In this document: one piece after another, positions 24,711 to 32,757 of the stretch
Layout: every line of letters begins with the position of its first letter
How positions within the stretch are numbered: position 1 is the first letter of the stretch
Source of the DNA: Actinomycetota bacterium
Lineage (GTDB): Bacteria > Actinomycetota > Thermoleophilia > Solirubrobacterales > 70-9
Reading direction: 5' to 3'
DNA: 43,087 nucleotides
NCBI GenBank assembly: GCA_018268695.1
Contig: JAFDWD010001075.1
Coordinates: 1-43,087, forward strand
Translations under genes and position numbers: made by a program
Notes under the pieces: model-generated
Told to the model about the DNA's origin: nothing
What the model saw: the letters and a program-made list of their open reading frames with translations, nothing else
The model's database searches: none

Positions 24711-25435
24711 GCACTCCTCCAAGTCTGCCCCGGACGCCCACCTCGGCCACCGCGGCCGAGATCCAGACGATCGTCGCGGCGCGCCTCCTACGCGACGCGC
24801 GTTCCGTCTTCATCGGCGTCGGCAGGCCGTCGACCGCGGCGATCCTCGCCCGCGAGCTCTATAACCCCGACCTCGTGCTCGTCTACGAGTCGGGGACGAT
24901 CGGCGCGAAGCCGCGGCGGATCCCACTCTCGATCGGTGACGGAGAACTTGCCGAGACCGCCGAAGCGGTCGTCTCGGTGCCCGAGATGTTCAACTACTGG
25001 ATCGGCCCGGGCCGGATCCAGGTCGCCTTCCTCGGCGCCGCCCAGGTCGACCGGCTCGGCAACCTGAACTCGACCGTGATCGGCGACTACGACAACCCCA
25101 GGACGCGACTGCCCGGGGCGGGCGGCGCGCCCGAGATCGCCCTCGGCTGCCCCGAGGTGATCGTCGTCGCCCCGCACGACACCCGGACGCTCGTCGAGAA
25201 GCTCGACTTCCTCACCACGGTCGCCTCCCCGAGCGCGGTGATCACCGACCTGGGCGTGCTGGAGCCCGACCCCGAGACCAAGGAGCTGACCTTGACCCGA
25301 CTGCACCCGGGCGCGACCGTCGAGGCGGCGCGTGAGGCGACCGGCTGGGACCTCGCCGTCGCCGACGCCCCGACCGCCACCGAGCCCCCGACCCCTGACG
25401 AGCTCGCCGCCCTCCGGGAGCTGATCGCCCGATGA
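24707..25435 (+). CDS. CoA-transferase family I, subunit B
   Basis: This 242-residue partner of the preceding subunit has IGVGRPSTAAILARELYNPDL, then Glu61 in LVYESGTIG at the position expected for the catalytic glutamate of class I CoA-transferases, and GAAQVDRLGNLNSTVIGDY. Presence of that glutamate favours a true transferase over an IpdB-like hydrolase, which lacks it; this is a family-based inference. The GTG at 24707 overlaps the previous stop. A small hairpin separates it from the thiolase gene. Confidence 0.85.
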   Translation: MSTPPSLPRTPTSATAAEIQTIVAARLLRDARSVFIGVGRPSTAAILARELYNPDLVLVYESGTIGAKPRRIPLSIGDGELAETAEAVVSVPEMFNYWIGPGRIQVAFLGAAQVDRLGNLNSTVIGDYDNPRTRLPGAGGAPEIALGCPEVIVVAPHDTRTLVEKLDFLTTVASPSAVITDLGVLEPDPETKELTLTRLHPGATVEAAREATGWDLAVADAPTATEPPTPDELAALRELIAR

Positions 25436-25437
25436 GA

Positions 25438-25476
25438 GTCTGCATTTGGGGCCGTTATCCGGCCCGAAACGCAGAC
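25438..25476. repeat. Small hairpin between CoA-transferase B and thiolase
   Basis: GTCTGC (25438-25443) pairs with GCAGAC (25471-25476); inside it TTT pairs with AAA and GGGCCG with CGGCCC around TTATC, with two unpaired positions. It lies 2 bp after the stop and 14 bp before the thiolase ATG. It may limit read-through or protect mRNA. Confidence 0.6.
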
Positions 25477-25490
25477 GCTGAGGCGCGCGC

Positions 25491-26669
25491 ATGAGCGCCT
25501 ACATCTACGGAGTCGCCCGCACCCCCTTCGGCCGCTTCGGCGGTGCCCTCTCCAAGGTGCGCCCCGACGACCTCGCGGCCCACGCCCTGAAGGGGCTCCT
25601 CGACCGCTCCCCGGGCCTCGACCCGGCGGCGATCGACGACGTGATCCTCGGTGACGCCAACGCCGCCGGCGAGGACAACCGCGACGTCGCCCGCATGGCG
25701 CTGCTCCTCGCCGGCCTGCCGACGAGCGTCCCCGGCGCCACCGTCAACCGCCTCTGTGGCTCCTCGCTGGAGGCGACGATCCAGGCCGCCCGGGCGATCG
25801 AGACCGGCGACGCCGAGATCTCCGTCGCGGGCGGGGTGGAGTCGATGAGCCGCGCCCCGTGGGTGATGCTGAAGCCCGAGCGCGCCTTCCCGGCGGGCCA
25901 CGAGCAGATGTGGTCGACGACGCTCGGCTGGCGGATGGTCAACCCGGAGATGCCGGGGGAGTGGACGATCAGCCTCGGCGAATCGGCCGAGAAGCTGGCC
26001 GACATATACGGCATCTCCCGCGAGGCCCAGGACGAGTTCGCCCTGCGCTCCCATACCCTCGCCGATCGGGCCTGGGCCGAGGGTCGCTTCACCGAGGTGG
26101 TGCCCGTCCCCGGCGTGGATCTCGAGCGCGACGAGGGCATCCGCGCCGACACCTCCCTGGAGAGGCTCGGCAAGCTGAAGCCGGCCTTCGTCGAGGGCGG
26201 CACCGTCACCGCGGGCAACTCCTCGCCGCTGAACGACGGCGCCTCGATGCTCCTGCTGGGATCGGAGGCCGCGGCGGAGGCGATCGGCACGGCGCCTCTT
26301 GCCCGGGTCGTCTCCCGCGCCGTCCACGGGGTCGACCCCGACGTCTTCGGCATCGCCCCGGTGGAGGCGTGCAACAAGGCCCTCGCCAAGGCCAGCCTCG
26401 GCTGGGAGGACGTCGACGCGGTCGAGCTGAACGAGGCATTCGCCTCCCAGTCCCTCGCCTGCCTCGCGGGCTGGCCCGACCTCGACCCGGCCAAGGTGAA
26501 CATGAGCGGCGGCGCGATCGCGATCGGCCACCCGCTCGGGGCGTCGGGCGCCCGGGTGGTCGGCCGGGTGGTGGAGGAGCTGCGGGCCCGCGGCGGCCGC
26601 TACGGGGTGGCGAGCCTCTGCATCGGCGTGGGTCAGGGGTTGGCGATGGTGGTCGAGCGGGTGGGCTGA
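25491..26669 (+). CDS. Acetyl-CoA acetyltransferase-family thiolase
   Basis: This 392-residue thiolase splits a 3-oxoacyl-CoA into acetyl-CoA and a shortened acyl-CoA. The residues are complete: nucleophile Cys89 (VNRLCGSSLEA), His347 (AIGHPLGASG) and Cys377 (CIGVGQG). The length is standard. Together with the CoA-transferase pair it gives the last two steps of a 3-oxoadipate-like pathway, so a PcaF-type role is possible, but no ring-cleavage genes are present here. It ends the cyclase operon and is followed by a hairpin element. Confidence 0.92.
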   Translation: MSAYIYGVARTPFGRFGGALSKVRPDDLAAHALKGLLDRSPGLDPAAIDDVILGDANAAGEDNRDVARMALLLAGLPTSVPGATVNRLCGSSLEATIQAARAIETGDAEISVAGGVESMSRAPWVMLKPERAFPAGHEQMWSTTLGWRMVNPEMPGEWTISLGESAEKLADIYGISREAQDEFALRSHTLADRAWAEGRFTEVVPVPGVDLERDEGIRADTSLERLGKLKPAFVEGGTVTAGNSSPLNDGASMLLLGSEAAAEAIGTAPLARVVSRAVHGVDPDVFGIAPVEACNKALAKASLGWEDVDAVELNEAFASQSLACLAGWPDLDPAKVNMSGGAIAIGHPLGASGARVVGRVVEELRARGGRYGVASLCIGVGQGLAMVVERVG

Positions 26670-26698
26670 GTTCGGGGCGGCAGTCCTAGATGTGGTGC

Positions 26699-26752
26699 CC
26701 TGGGCGTCTCATGGAGGTCCTGGCAGGCTGTGACCTCCATGAGACGCCCAGG
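26699..26752 (+). terminator. Palindrome A hairpin after the thiolase gene
   Basis: Perfect 21-bp stem (26699-26719 with 26732-26752) and 12-nt loop, 29 bp past the stop codon of a seven-gene operon. It lies at nearly the same distance from the stop as in the two other plus-strand copies. Confidence 0.6.
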
Positions 26753-26826
26753 ACGGGCGGAGTGCGGGTTTCGCCGAGGGTCCGTGCGTGATCTGCCACA
26801 CCCGGCCAGGATCGGTGTCAGGGAAC

Positions 26827-26872
26827 CGCTGCAGCTTTTGTGGCCCCTATGGCGCCCACAAAAGCTGCAGCG
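26827..26872. repeat. Private hairpin of the composite element
   Basis: CGCTGCAGCTTTTGTGG (26827-26843) pairs exactly with CCACAAAAGCTGCAGCG (26856-26872), a 17-bp perfect stem with a tip of CCCCTATGGCGC. Only the general position, the GCTGCA core and the CCTATGGC tip resemble the 18.2-kb copy. Confidence 0.85.
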
Positions 26873-27042
26873 CCGAAGTCGGTCTTGTGCAACACGCACG
26901 GAACCCAGGACTTCTCACGTTCTCTGTGACGCCGTGACACATCGGTGACGGATCCGTGCGTCCCTCGTGACCCTCCCGTGCGCCTTCCGTGACGAACCCG
27001 CGGCGTGCGCACCGGAGGCTCCCCGACACTCCCCCGAGGACC

Positions 27043-27134
27043 CGGCCGTCTCGGCCACGGCCACAGCCCGCCACGACCTGCACGCTTGTCTCGCATAGCG
27101 AGACAAGCGTGCAGGGTCGTGGCCGAGACGGCCG
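27043..27134. repeat. Nested palindrome B, complete copy
   Basis: Inner stem: CTGCACGCTTGTCTCGC (27078-27094), loop ATA, GCGAGACAAGCGTGCAG (27098-27114), extended by one C-G pair. Outer stem: CGGCCGTCTCGGCCACG (27043-27059) with its exact complement at 27118-27134. Two stacked 17-bp perfect stems could form a cruciform in DNA or a long hairpin in RNA. Confidence 0.9.
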
Positions 27135-27137
27135 TGT

Positions 27138-27310
27138 TTGCCGCCAGCCCTCGCGTCCCTTTCCTCGTCCCTTCCTACCCCATCAGGCCCCAACTTCACC
27201 TCTCCGTCACCGCTGGGTCACAGGCTCTTTACAAACACGCCTAAGTCTCGCGAAAGGGTTCTCGCCGCCGCCGGCACCTGGCCGGGGGAAATCCCGGAAC
27301 AGGAGCCTTG
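27138..27310. other. Leader region of the secreted-protein gene
   Basis: These 173 bases hold no supported gene. A small stem CCGGG/CCCGG lies close to 27283-27299, directly before the AGGAG ribosome site at 27300-27304. I see no TTGGATMCAA-type site, in contrast to the catabolic promoters, and no riboswitch I can recognise. Confidence 0.4.
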
Positions 27311-30300
27311 ATGACCGAGCCCGTCGCCGCCTCGCCCGCCCGCCTCGCGCGCCGCCGCCCGCTGCGGGCGCTGACGATCGCCCTCCTCGCGGCCCTCGTC
27401 GCGCTGCTGGCAGTCGCCGTGGCATCGGCATCGGCGGCGGTCGGCGAAGTCAACCTCGCCCAGTACAAGCGCGTCCACCGCTACGCGCTGCCCCTGCCTC
27501 CCGGAACCTCCGCCCCGGCGAACAGCCTGCTCGCCGAAGAGGCCTCCGGAGTCACCTACGACCCCGACACCGGCACGCTCTTTGTCGTCGGCGACGGTGG
27601 CACCTCGGTCGTCCAGGTCGACAAAGAAGGCAACTACGTCAACTCGATGACCCTCGCGCCCGACGCGGCGCGGCCCTCCGGCGAGACCTTCTACGACACC
27701 GAGGGCATCGCCTACGTGGGCAACGAAGAATTCGTCATCACCGAGGAGCGCGAATCGAAACTCGATCGCTTCAAGTACGTCGCCGGGGGCGAACTGACGC
27801 GCGCCGACGTGAAGACGGTCGTGATCGGCGAAGACAACCCGAACATCGGGATCGAGGGCGTGACCAACGACCCGCTGAACCCCGGACACATGATCGCCGT
27901 CAAAGAATCGGGGCCGGAGCGGATCTACTCCACCGCGATCGACTGGACGGCGCAGACCGCGACCAACTTCGAAGCCCACGAAGGTGAACTGTTCCCCGCC
28001 GCCGACGTCGGCACGCTCGACTTCTCCGACGTCTACGCGCTGGCGAACGTCCCCGGCATCGCGGCGGCCGAAGAATCGAACCTGCTCGTGATCAGCCAGG
28101 AATCGGGCGAAGTCGTGAACATCAGCCGCTCCGGCCACGTCAACAGCCGCCTCGCGCTGCTCGCGGAACCGTCCGACACCGTCTCCGTCCCCGACATGAC
28201 CAACGAGGGCGTGACGATGGACCAGAACGGCATGCTCTATGTCGTCGACGAGGACGGTGGCGGCAGCCAGGCGCACCCGCAGCTCTGGGTCTACGAACCG
28301 CAAACGACCGCCGACACGCCGCCGACGGCGGTGACGCTCGGGAGCCAGGCGAGCGCGCTGCCCGAATCGACCACCGGGGCGCGCGTGAAGCTCACCACCG
28401 TCACGGTCACCGACCCCGACGGCTTCGGCGAAAACGACCTCAGCGTGACCGGCCCCGACGCCGGCCACTTCGAAGTGGACCACAACGGCCTCTACCTGAA
28501 GGCGGGGACGGTGCTGAACGCCGCGACCAAGGCCGAATACGAAGTCTCGGTCCAGGTCGACGACCCGGCCGGCGGGGCGAGCCCCGACGCGACCAGCGCT
28601 CCTTACAAGCTCACCGTCACCCCGAGCGGCGGCGGCACCTCGACGGCGCAGGTCGCGATCACCGAGGTCGCGCCGTGGAGCAGCGGCGACAGTCCGGTCG
28701 CCGCCGATTGGTTCGAGCTGACCAACGTCGGCACGACCAAAGTCGACATGACCGGTTGGCGGATCAACGACAACCACGCCTCCTTCGCCTCTTCCGTCCC
28801 ATGGGAAGGGGTGACCAGCCTGGCGCCGGGGCACTCGGCGGTGCTCGTGAACGGCGGCGAAGCCAAGGCGGCCGAATTCATCGCCGATTGGTTCCCGGGC
28901 GGTGCCCCCGCCGGCTTCCAGATCGGTTGGATCCCCAACGGCCCCGGCCTGGGCACGAGCGGTGACCAGGTCAACATCTACGACTCGACCGGGGCGAAGG
29001 TCTCCGGCGTCGCCTTCGGTGCCTCGCCGTCGACCGCGCCCTTCGGCACCTTCGACAACACCGCCGCCCTCGGCGTCGGCGCGGCCACCGACCCGACCAT
29101 CTCCACCCTCAGCACGGTCGGTGTCGACGAAGCCTTCAGCGCCAACGCCGGCAAGGAAATCGGCTCGCCGGGGACGGCGCCGGTGAAGACGCCGGTGGCG
29201 GTCACCGAGGTCGCCCCGTGGGGCAGCAGCTGGCCCGAATACGAAGCGGACTGGTTCGAGCTCACCAACGAGTCGGCGGTGCCGGTCGAACTCGGCGGCT
29301 GGAAGATGGACGACAGCTCGAACGCCTTCGGCACCGCAGTCCCGCTGGTCGGCGTGACGTCCCTCGAACCGGGCGAATCGGCGCTCTTCGTCGAACTGAA
29401 GACGACCGAAACGGCCGAACAGAAGACGAACAAGGTCAAAGCCTTCAAGGCCTCTTGGTTCGGCTCCAGCGTCCCGGCGGGACTCCAGGTCGGCACCTAC
29501 GAAGGCTCCGGAGTCGGTCTCAGCGGAAGCGGCGACGGGGTCAACGTCTTGAACTCCGAAGGCGCCCATCTCACCGGGGTCAGCTTCGGCTCCAACGAAG
29601 GAACCAAGACGGGCGCGGTCCTGACCGCGGCGGAAACCTTCGACAACCACGAAGGGCTGGGCAGCTTCATCGGCACCCCGCCGACGATCTCGGCGCTGAG
29701 CGTCGAAGGCCAGTTCGGCGCCCGCGACGCCCACGACCAGATCGGCTCGCCGGGCGCGACCGCGAACGTGATCGTGCCGCCCCTGCCCGAAGTGAAGGTC
29801 ACCGAGGTCGATCCGACCGGGAACGAAAGCGCGGTGGGCGGCGACTGGTTCGAGCTCACCAACGAGGGCTCGACGGCGGTCGACCTGACCGGCTGGAAGA
29901 TGACCGACGAAACGCACTCACTGGCCGAAGGCGGGGCGCTCTCCGGAGTGGCAGGCCTCCCGGCGGGTGCCTCGGCGGTGTTCGTCGAAAAGCCCTCCCA
30001 GGTGACCGCGTTCGCCACCACCTGGTTCCCCGGCGGCCTGCCGGGCGGCTTCCTGCTCGGCAGCTACAGCTCCGGCATCGGGCTCGGCAAGAACGGCGAC
30101 CAGGTGAACGTCTTCGACGCGGCCGAAGAAAAGGTGACGGGCGTCGCGTTCGGTGCGTCGACCGCGAAGGTCTCATTCGACAACGTTGCCGGGCTCGGCG
30201 ACGCCACCAGCACCCCGCCGCCGACGATCTCGACCCTGAGCGTGCTCGGGATCCACGGCGCGTTCAAGAACGCGGCGGGCGAAATTGCCTCGCCGGGCAC

Positions 30301-31228
30301 GATCCTCACCGTGCCCGCGAGTCTGTCCGCGAATACGCCGGCCTTCCCGACCCAGGCCGCCGGCACGGTCGGCCCGGGCCAGTGGGTGACTGTCGCCAAC
30401 GGCGGTGGCGCCGGCGCGACGATCGCCAGTGTGCGGATCCAGGAGTCGAACCCCGCGTCGGCGGGCGACTTCATCATCGGTGCCGACCATTGCACGGGAG
30501 TGACGATCGTCGGCGGCGAAAGCTGCGAAGTGCTGGTGCGTTTCGCGCCCGGGCATGAGAACGCCGGCTCGAGCGCCCAGCTGATCGTCGCCTCCGACGC
30601 CCCGAACAGCCCGCTGACGATCGCCCTCACCGGCACCAGCTCCGGTCTTCCTCAGGGTGAAAAGGGCGATACCGGCGACCAGGGTGAAAAGGGCGACACC
30701 GGCGACCAGGGTCCGAAGGGCGACACGGGCGCCCAGGGTCCCAAGGGTGATACCGGCAACCAGGGTTCAAAGGGCGACACGGGGCCGAGCGGTCCGAAGG
30801 GTGACCAGGGCCCGAAGGGCGATACCGGTCCCGCGGGCCCGAAGGGCGACAAGGGTGACACCGGTCCGCAGGGCCCGGCCGGGAAGAACGGCAAGGACGG
30901 TAAGAACGGCAAGGACGGAGTCGTCGAATTCGTCGCCTCCGGCTCGACCGCCCAGGCCCGCCGCGGCGGCACTGCCCACCTGGCGTTCCAGATCAAGAAC
31001 AAGACCGCGGGCCCGCTGCGCGGTGCGAAGGTGAGCGCCGACTCGCTCGCCGGCCGCGGCACCGACTCGGTCGGCGTCGGCACGATCAGGGCGGGGGAGA
31101 CCGGCTCCGTCACCCTCGACCTCCACGTCGGCTCCCGGGCGACGCTCGGCCGTCACCGCATCACGATCGATCTGACGGTGGGCGGCAACACCGTCACCCA
31201 GACGGTCGTGGTGCGGGTCACCGCGTAA
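27311..31228 (+). CDS. Large secreted multi-domain protein: propeller, lamin-tail and collagen-like repeats
   Basis: This 1305-residue protein begins with a signal peptide (basic RLARRRPLR, then a long hydrophobic run, cleavage likely near ASASA/AVGEV). Next come an SdiA-regulated / YjiK-like or phytase-esterase-like beta-propeller (about 48-335), a cadherin-like domain (about 340-440), three lamin-tail domains (about 447-620, 629-815 and 828-1000, each opening with V-TEV and DWFELTN), a choice-of-anchor-D-like beta domain (about 1003-1110), 29 Gly-X-Y collagen-like triplets (1116-1203) and a C-terminal adhesion-like beta domain. It is probably exported and cell-surface or matrix associated. 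The ATG at 27311 follows AGGAG. Glutamate is mostly GAA, as in the Tat lipoprotein. Its function is unknown and it seems separate from the catabolic genes. Confidence 0.88.
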   Translation: MTEPVAASPARLARRRPLRALTIALLAALVALLAVAVASASAAVGEVNLAQYKRVHRYALPLPPGTSAPANSLLAEEASGVTYDPDTGTLFVVGDGGTSVVQVDKEGNYVNSMTLAPDAARPSGETFYDTEGIAYVGNEEFVITEERESKLDRFKYVAGGELTRADVKTVVIGEDNPNIGIEGVTNDPLNPGHMIAVKESGPERIYSTAIDWTAQTATNFEAHEGELFPAADVGTLDFSDVYALANVPGIAAAEESNLLVISQESGEVVNISRSGHVNSRLALLAEPSDTVSVPDMTNEGVTMDQNGMLYVVDEDGGGSQAHPQLWVYEPQTTADTPPTAVTLGSQASALPESTTGARVKLTTVTVTDPDGFGENDLSVTGPDAGHFEVDHNGLYLKAGTVLNAATKAEYEVSVQVDDPAGGASPDATSAPYKLTVTPSGGGTSTAQVAITEVAPWSSGDSPVAADWFELTNVGTTKVDMTGWRINDNHASFASSVPWEGVTSLAPGHSAVLVNGGEAKAAEFIADWFPGGAPAGFQIGWIPNGPGLGTSGDQVNIYDSTGAKVSGVAFGASPSTAPFGTFDNTAALGVGAATDPTISTLSTVGVDEAFSANAGKEIGSPGTAPVKTPVAVTEVAPWGSSWPEYEADWFELTNESAVPVELGGWKMDDSSNAFGTAVPLVGVTSLEPGESALFVELKTTETAEQKTNKVKAFKASWFGSSVPAGLQVGTYEGSGVGLSGSGDGVNVLNSEGAHLTGVSFGSNEGTKTGAVLTAAETFDNHEGLGSFIGTPPTISALSVEGQFGARDAHDQIGSPGATANVIVPPLPEVKVTEVDPTGNESAVGGDWFELTNEGSTAVDLTGWKMTDETHSLAEGGALSGVAGLPAGASAVFVEKPSQVTAFATTWFPGGLPGGFLLGSYSSGIGLGKNGDQVNVFDAAEEKVTGVAFGASTAKVSFDNVAGLGDATSTPPPTISTLSVLGIHGAFKNAAGEIASPGTILTVPASLSANTPAFPTQAAGTVGPGQWVTVANGGGAGATIASVRIQESNPASAGDFIIGADHCTGVTIVGGESCEVLVRFAPGHENAGSSAQLIVASDAPNSPLTIALTGTSSGLPQGEKGDTGDQGEKGDTGDQGPKGDTGAQGPKGDTGNQGSKGDTGPSGPKGDQGPKGDTGPAGPKGDKGDTGPQGPAGKNGKDGKNGKDGVVEFVASGSTAQARRGGTAHLAFQIKNKTAGPLRGAKVSADSLAGRGTDSVGVGTIRAGETGSVTLDLHVGSRATLGRHRITIDLTVGGNTVTQTVVVRVTA
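30656..30919 (+). repeat. Collagen-like Gly-X-Y coding repeat
   Basis: Encodes 29 consecutive Gly-X-Y triplets rich in GDT, GPK and GDQ, ending GKNGKDGKNGKDG. The DNA has a 9-18-bp period from the coding repeat. Confidence 0.95.
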
Positions 31229-31267
31229 CTCCACCACGGCCGCGTCGTGCCGGCGTAGGCTGGCCTC

Positions 31268-31852
31268 ATGGTCGAGGGGACGGCGAGGCGGAGGCGTCGC
31301 CAGGTGGGAATCGTGGCGGTGGCGATCGGCGCGGCGCTGCTCGCCTTCTGGCGGCGCGAGCGGATCTCGCGCCTCAACGCTCGCTTGAACCTCGCCGTCG
31401 CGGATGCGATGAACGATCGCGGTGTCTACCTCGGCCGCCGTTCGACCAAGGTCCACGTCGTCCTCTACCGGCGGAGCGGCGGCCGGCTCGGCCGCAAGGT
31501 GCCGGGCTTCCCGGGCGCCGAGATCGCCCTGGTCGACCACCGCGGGGCGAAGACCGGCACTGCCAGGACCGCGCCGCTGATGTACCTCCGCGACGGCGAG
31601 TCGATCGCGGTGGTCGCCTAGAAGGCCGGCCAGCCGACCCACCCGGCCTGGTTCCACAACCTGAAGGCGAACCCGGAGACGACGGTGCAGGTCGGCCCCG
31701 AGGTGCTTCCGGTGCGCGCCCGAATCGCCGGCGAAGAGGAGCGTGCCCGCCTCTTCGAGCAGTTCGTCGCCGTCTACCCCGGCTACGGGTCCTACCGCAC
31801 CCGCGCCCACCCCCGAGTGATCCCGGTCGTCATCCTCGACCCGCGCCTCTAG
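31268..31852 (+). pseudogene. F420-type nitroreductase family gene broken by an in-frame amber codon
   Basis: Residues 1-117 run MVEGTARRRRRQ to DGESIAVVA, then TAG (31619-31621), and the same frame continues without any shift as KAGQPTHPAWFHNLKANPETTVQVG to VILDPRL and a second TAG at 31850. Both halves are one deazaflavin (F420)-dependent nitroreductase-family protein of 194 residues; homologues usually have Ser-Lys at this spot, so a single TCG to TAG change explains the break. Members reduce substrates with F420H2. An N-terminal membrane anchor (VGIVAVAIGAALLAFW) is visible. It is a recent pseudogene, an amber read-through case, or a sequencing error. Its second stop overlaps the stop of the convergent VOC gene. 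Confidence 0.8.
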
Positions 31853-32238
31853 ACGATCTGCTGGACCGCCCAGCGGTTGCCGTCCGGGTCGGCGAAGAAG
31901 ACGAAGCGGCCCCAGGGGAAGTCCTGGATCTCGCTGACCTCGATCTCGCGGGCGAGCAGCTCTTCGCGGGCCACCTCGATGTCGGCGACGACCAGCTGGA
32001 GGCCCTCGATCGAGCCCGGCTGCATCTGGTGGGCGCCGGTGGTGAGGGAGATCGAGCAGGCGGAGCCGGGCGGGGTGAGTTGGACGAAGCGCAGGTCGTC
32101 CGTGACCTGGTGGTCGTGTTCGGCGACGAATCCCGCCTGGACGTAGAAGGCCTTGGCCCGGTCGACATCGGCGACGGGGACCGGGATCAGCTCCAGGCGC
32201 CAGTCGAGCTTGGAGGCGGAGGTGCTGTCGGTGCTCAT
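31849..32238 (-). CDS. VOC-family (glyoxalase / bleomycin-resistance-like) protein
   Basis: This 129-residue protein has the paired beta-alpha-beta-beta-beta modules of the vicinal oxygen chelate fold: ELIPVPVADVDRAKAFYVQAGF opens module 1 and GLQLVVADIEVAREELLAREIEV module 2, and the end FFADPDGNRWAVQQ is the typical closing motif with Asp-Pro-Asp-Gly. Members are metal enzymes or drug-binding proteins; here only the fold can be assigned. It is divergent from a MarR regulator with a 34-bp gap, so that protein probably controls it. Confidence 0.88.
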   Translation of the reverse strand: MSTDSTSASKLDWRLELIPVPVADVDRAKAFYVQAGFVAEHDHQVTDDLRFVQLTPPGSACSISLTTGAHQMQPGSIEGLQLVVADIEVAREELLAREIEVSEIQDFPWGRFVFFADPDGNRWAVQQIV

Positions 32239-32272
32239 TTGGTGTCCTCTCAAGAAAGACCTCATCTGGAAG

Positions 32273-32722
32273 ATGATCGCCGCGTTCCGCGACGTGGGGA
32301 ACCAGGACGGTGCGATCGAAGACCTCGCCGCCGCTCGGCTCGGGATCTCGCCGGCGGATCTGCGCTGCATCAACGCGATCCAGAACGCGTACGGCCGCCT
32401 CACCGCCGGCGAACTCGCCCGCGAGACCGGAGTGACCACGGGCGCCGTCACCGGCGCCATCGATCGGCTCGAAAACGCCGGCTTCGCCGAGCGCGTCCAC
32501 GACCCTGCCGACCGACGCCTCGTCCGGCTCACCGTCACCCCCTACTTCCTCGAACGCGCCGAGGCGATCTGGGCGCCGCTGGCCGCCGACTGGCAGCGCC
32601 GGATGGCGGCGCGCTTCACCGCGGCCGAGCTGGAGACGATCGCCGAGTTCCTCGACCTGGTCGGCGAGATCGGCGGCGAGCATCGCGACCGACTGGCGGA
32701 GGAAGGCCCGGGCCCGCACTAG
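32273..32722 (+). CDS. MarR-family transcriptional regulator
   Basis: This 149-residue winged-helix regulator has the helix-turn-helix in TAGELARETGVTTGAVTGAI and the wing DRLENAGFAERVHDPADRRLVRLTVT, which is the clearest MarR signature. The ATG at 32273 gives the usual length; the frame is open further upstream through the VOC promoter, but no better start exists there. Divergent placement from the VOC gene suggests local control by a small aromatic or amide ligand. Confidence 0.85.
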   Translation: MIAAFRDVGNQDGAIEDLAAARLGISPADLRCINAIQNAYGRLTAGELARETGVTTGAVTGAIDRLENAGFAERVHDPADRRLVRLTVTPYFLERAEAIWAPLAADWQRRMAARFTAAELETIAEFLDLVGEIGGEHRDRLAEEGPGPH

Positions 32723-32757
32723 AGTCTGGCGTCGTGGCCCGTCAAGCCCGACCGCCG

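Larger units (their letters stand above)
26670..27137 (+). repeat. Composite intergenic hairpin element
   Basis: This copy contains A (26699-26752), the TTTCGCCGAGGGTCCGTGCG block near 26769, a private hairpin (26827-26872), the 40-nt block (26885-26924), a stretch ACACATCGGTGACGGATCCG near 26937 shared with the 42.9-kb copy, and complete nested palindrome B (27043-27134). No gene is supported in it. Confidence 0.9.

Noticed and set aside
23895..26669. Naming the CoA-transferase and thiolase as PcaI, PcaJ and PcaF
   Set aside because: The residues fit, but no aromatic ring-cleavage or muconate genes occur here and several other 3-oxoacid pathways use the same families.
18023..27137. CRISPR array
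   Set aside because: The repeats are four dispersed palindromic elements thousands of bases apart, with no regular spacing, spacers or cas genes.
27218..29917. 899-residue minus-strand frame under the secreted protein
   Set aside because: It is an antisense shadow caused by high third-position GC, rich in Arg/Gly/Asp with no domain, while the plus strand has a signal peptide and recognised domains.
30656..30919. Minisatellite or regulatory tandem repeat
   Set aside because: The periodicity is fully explained by in-frame Gly-X-Y collagen-like triplets.
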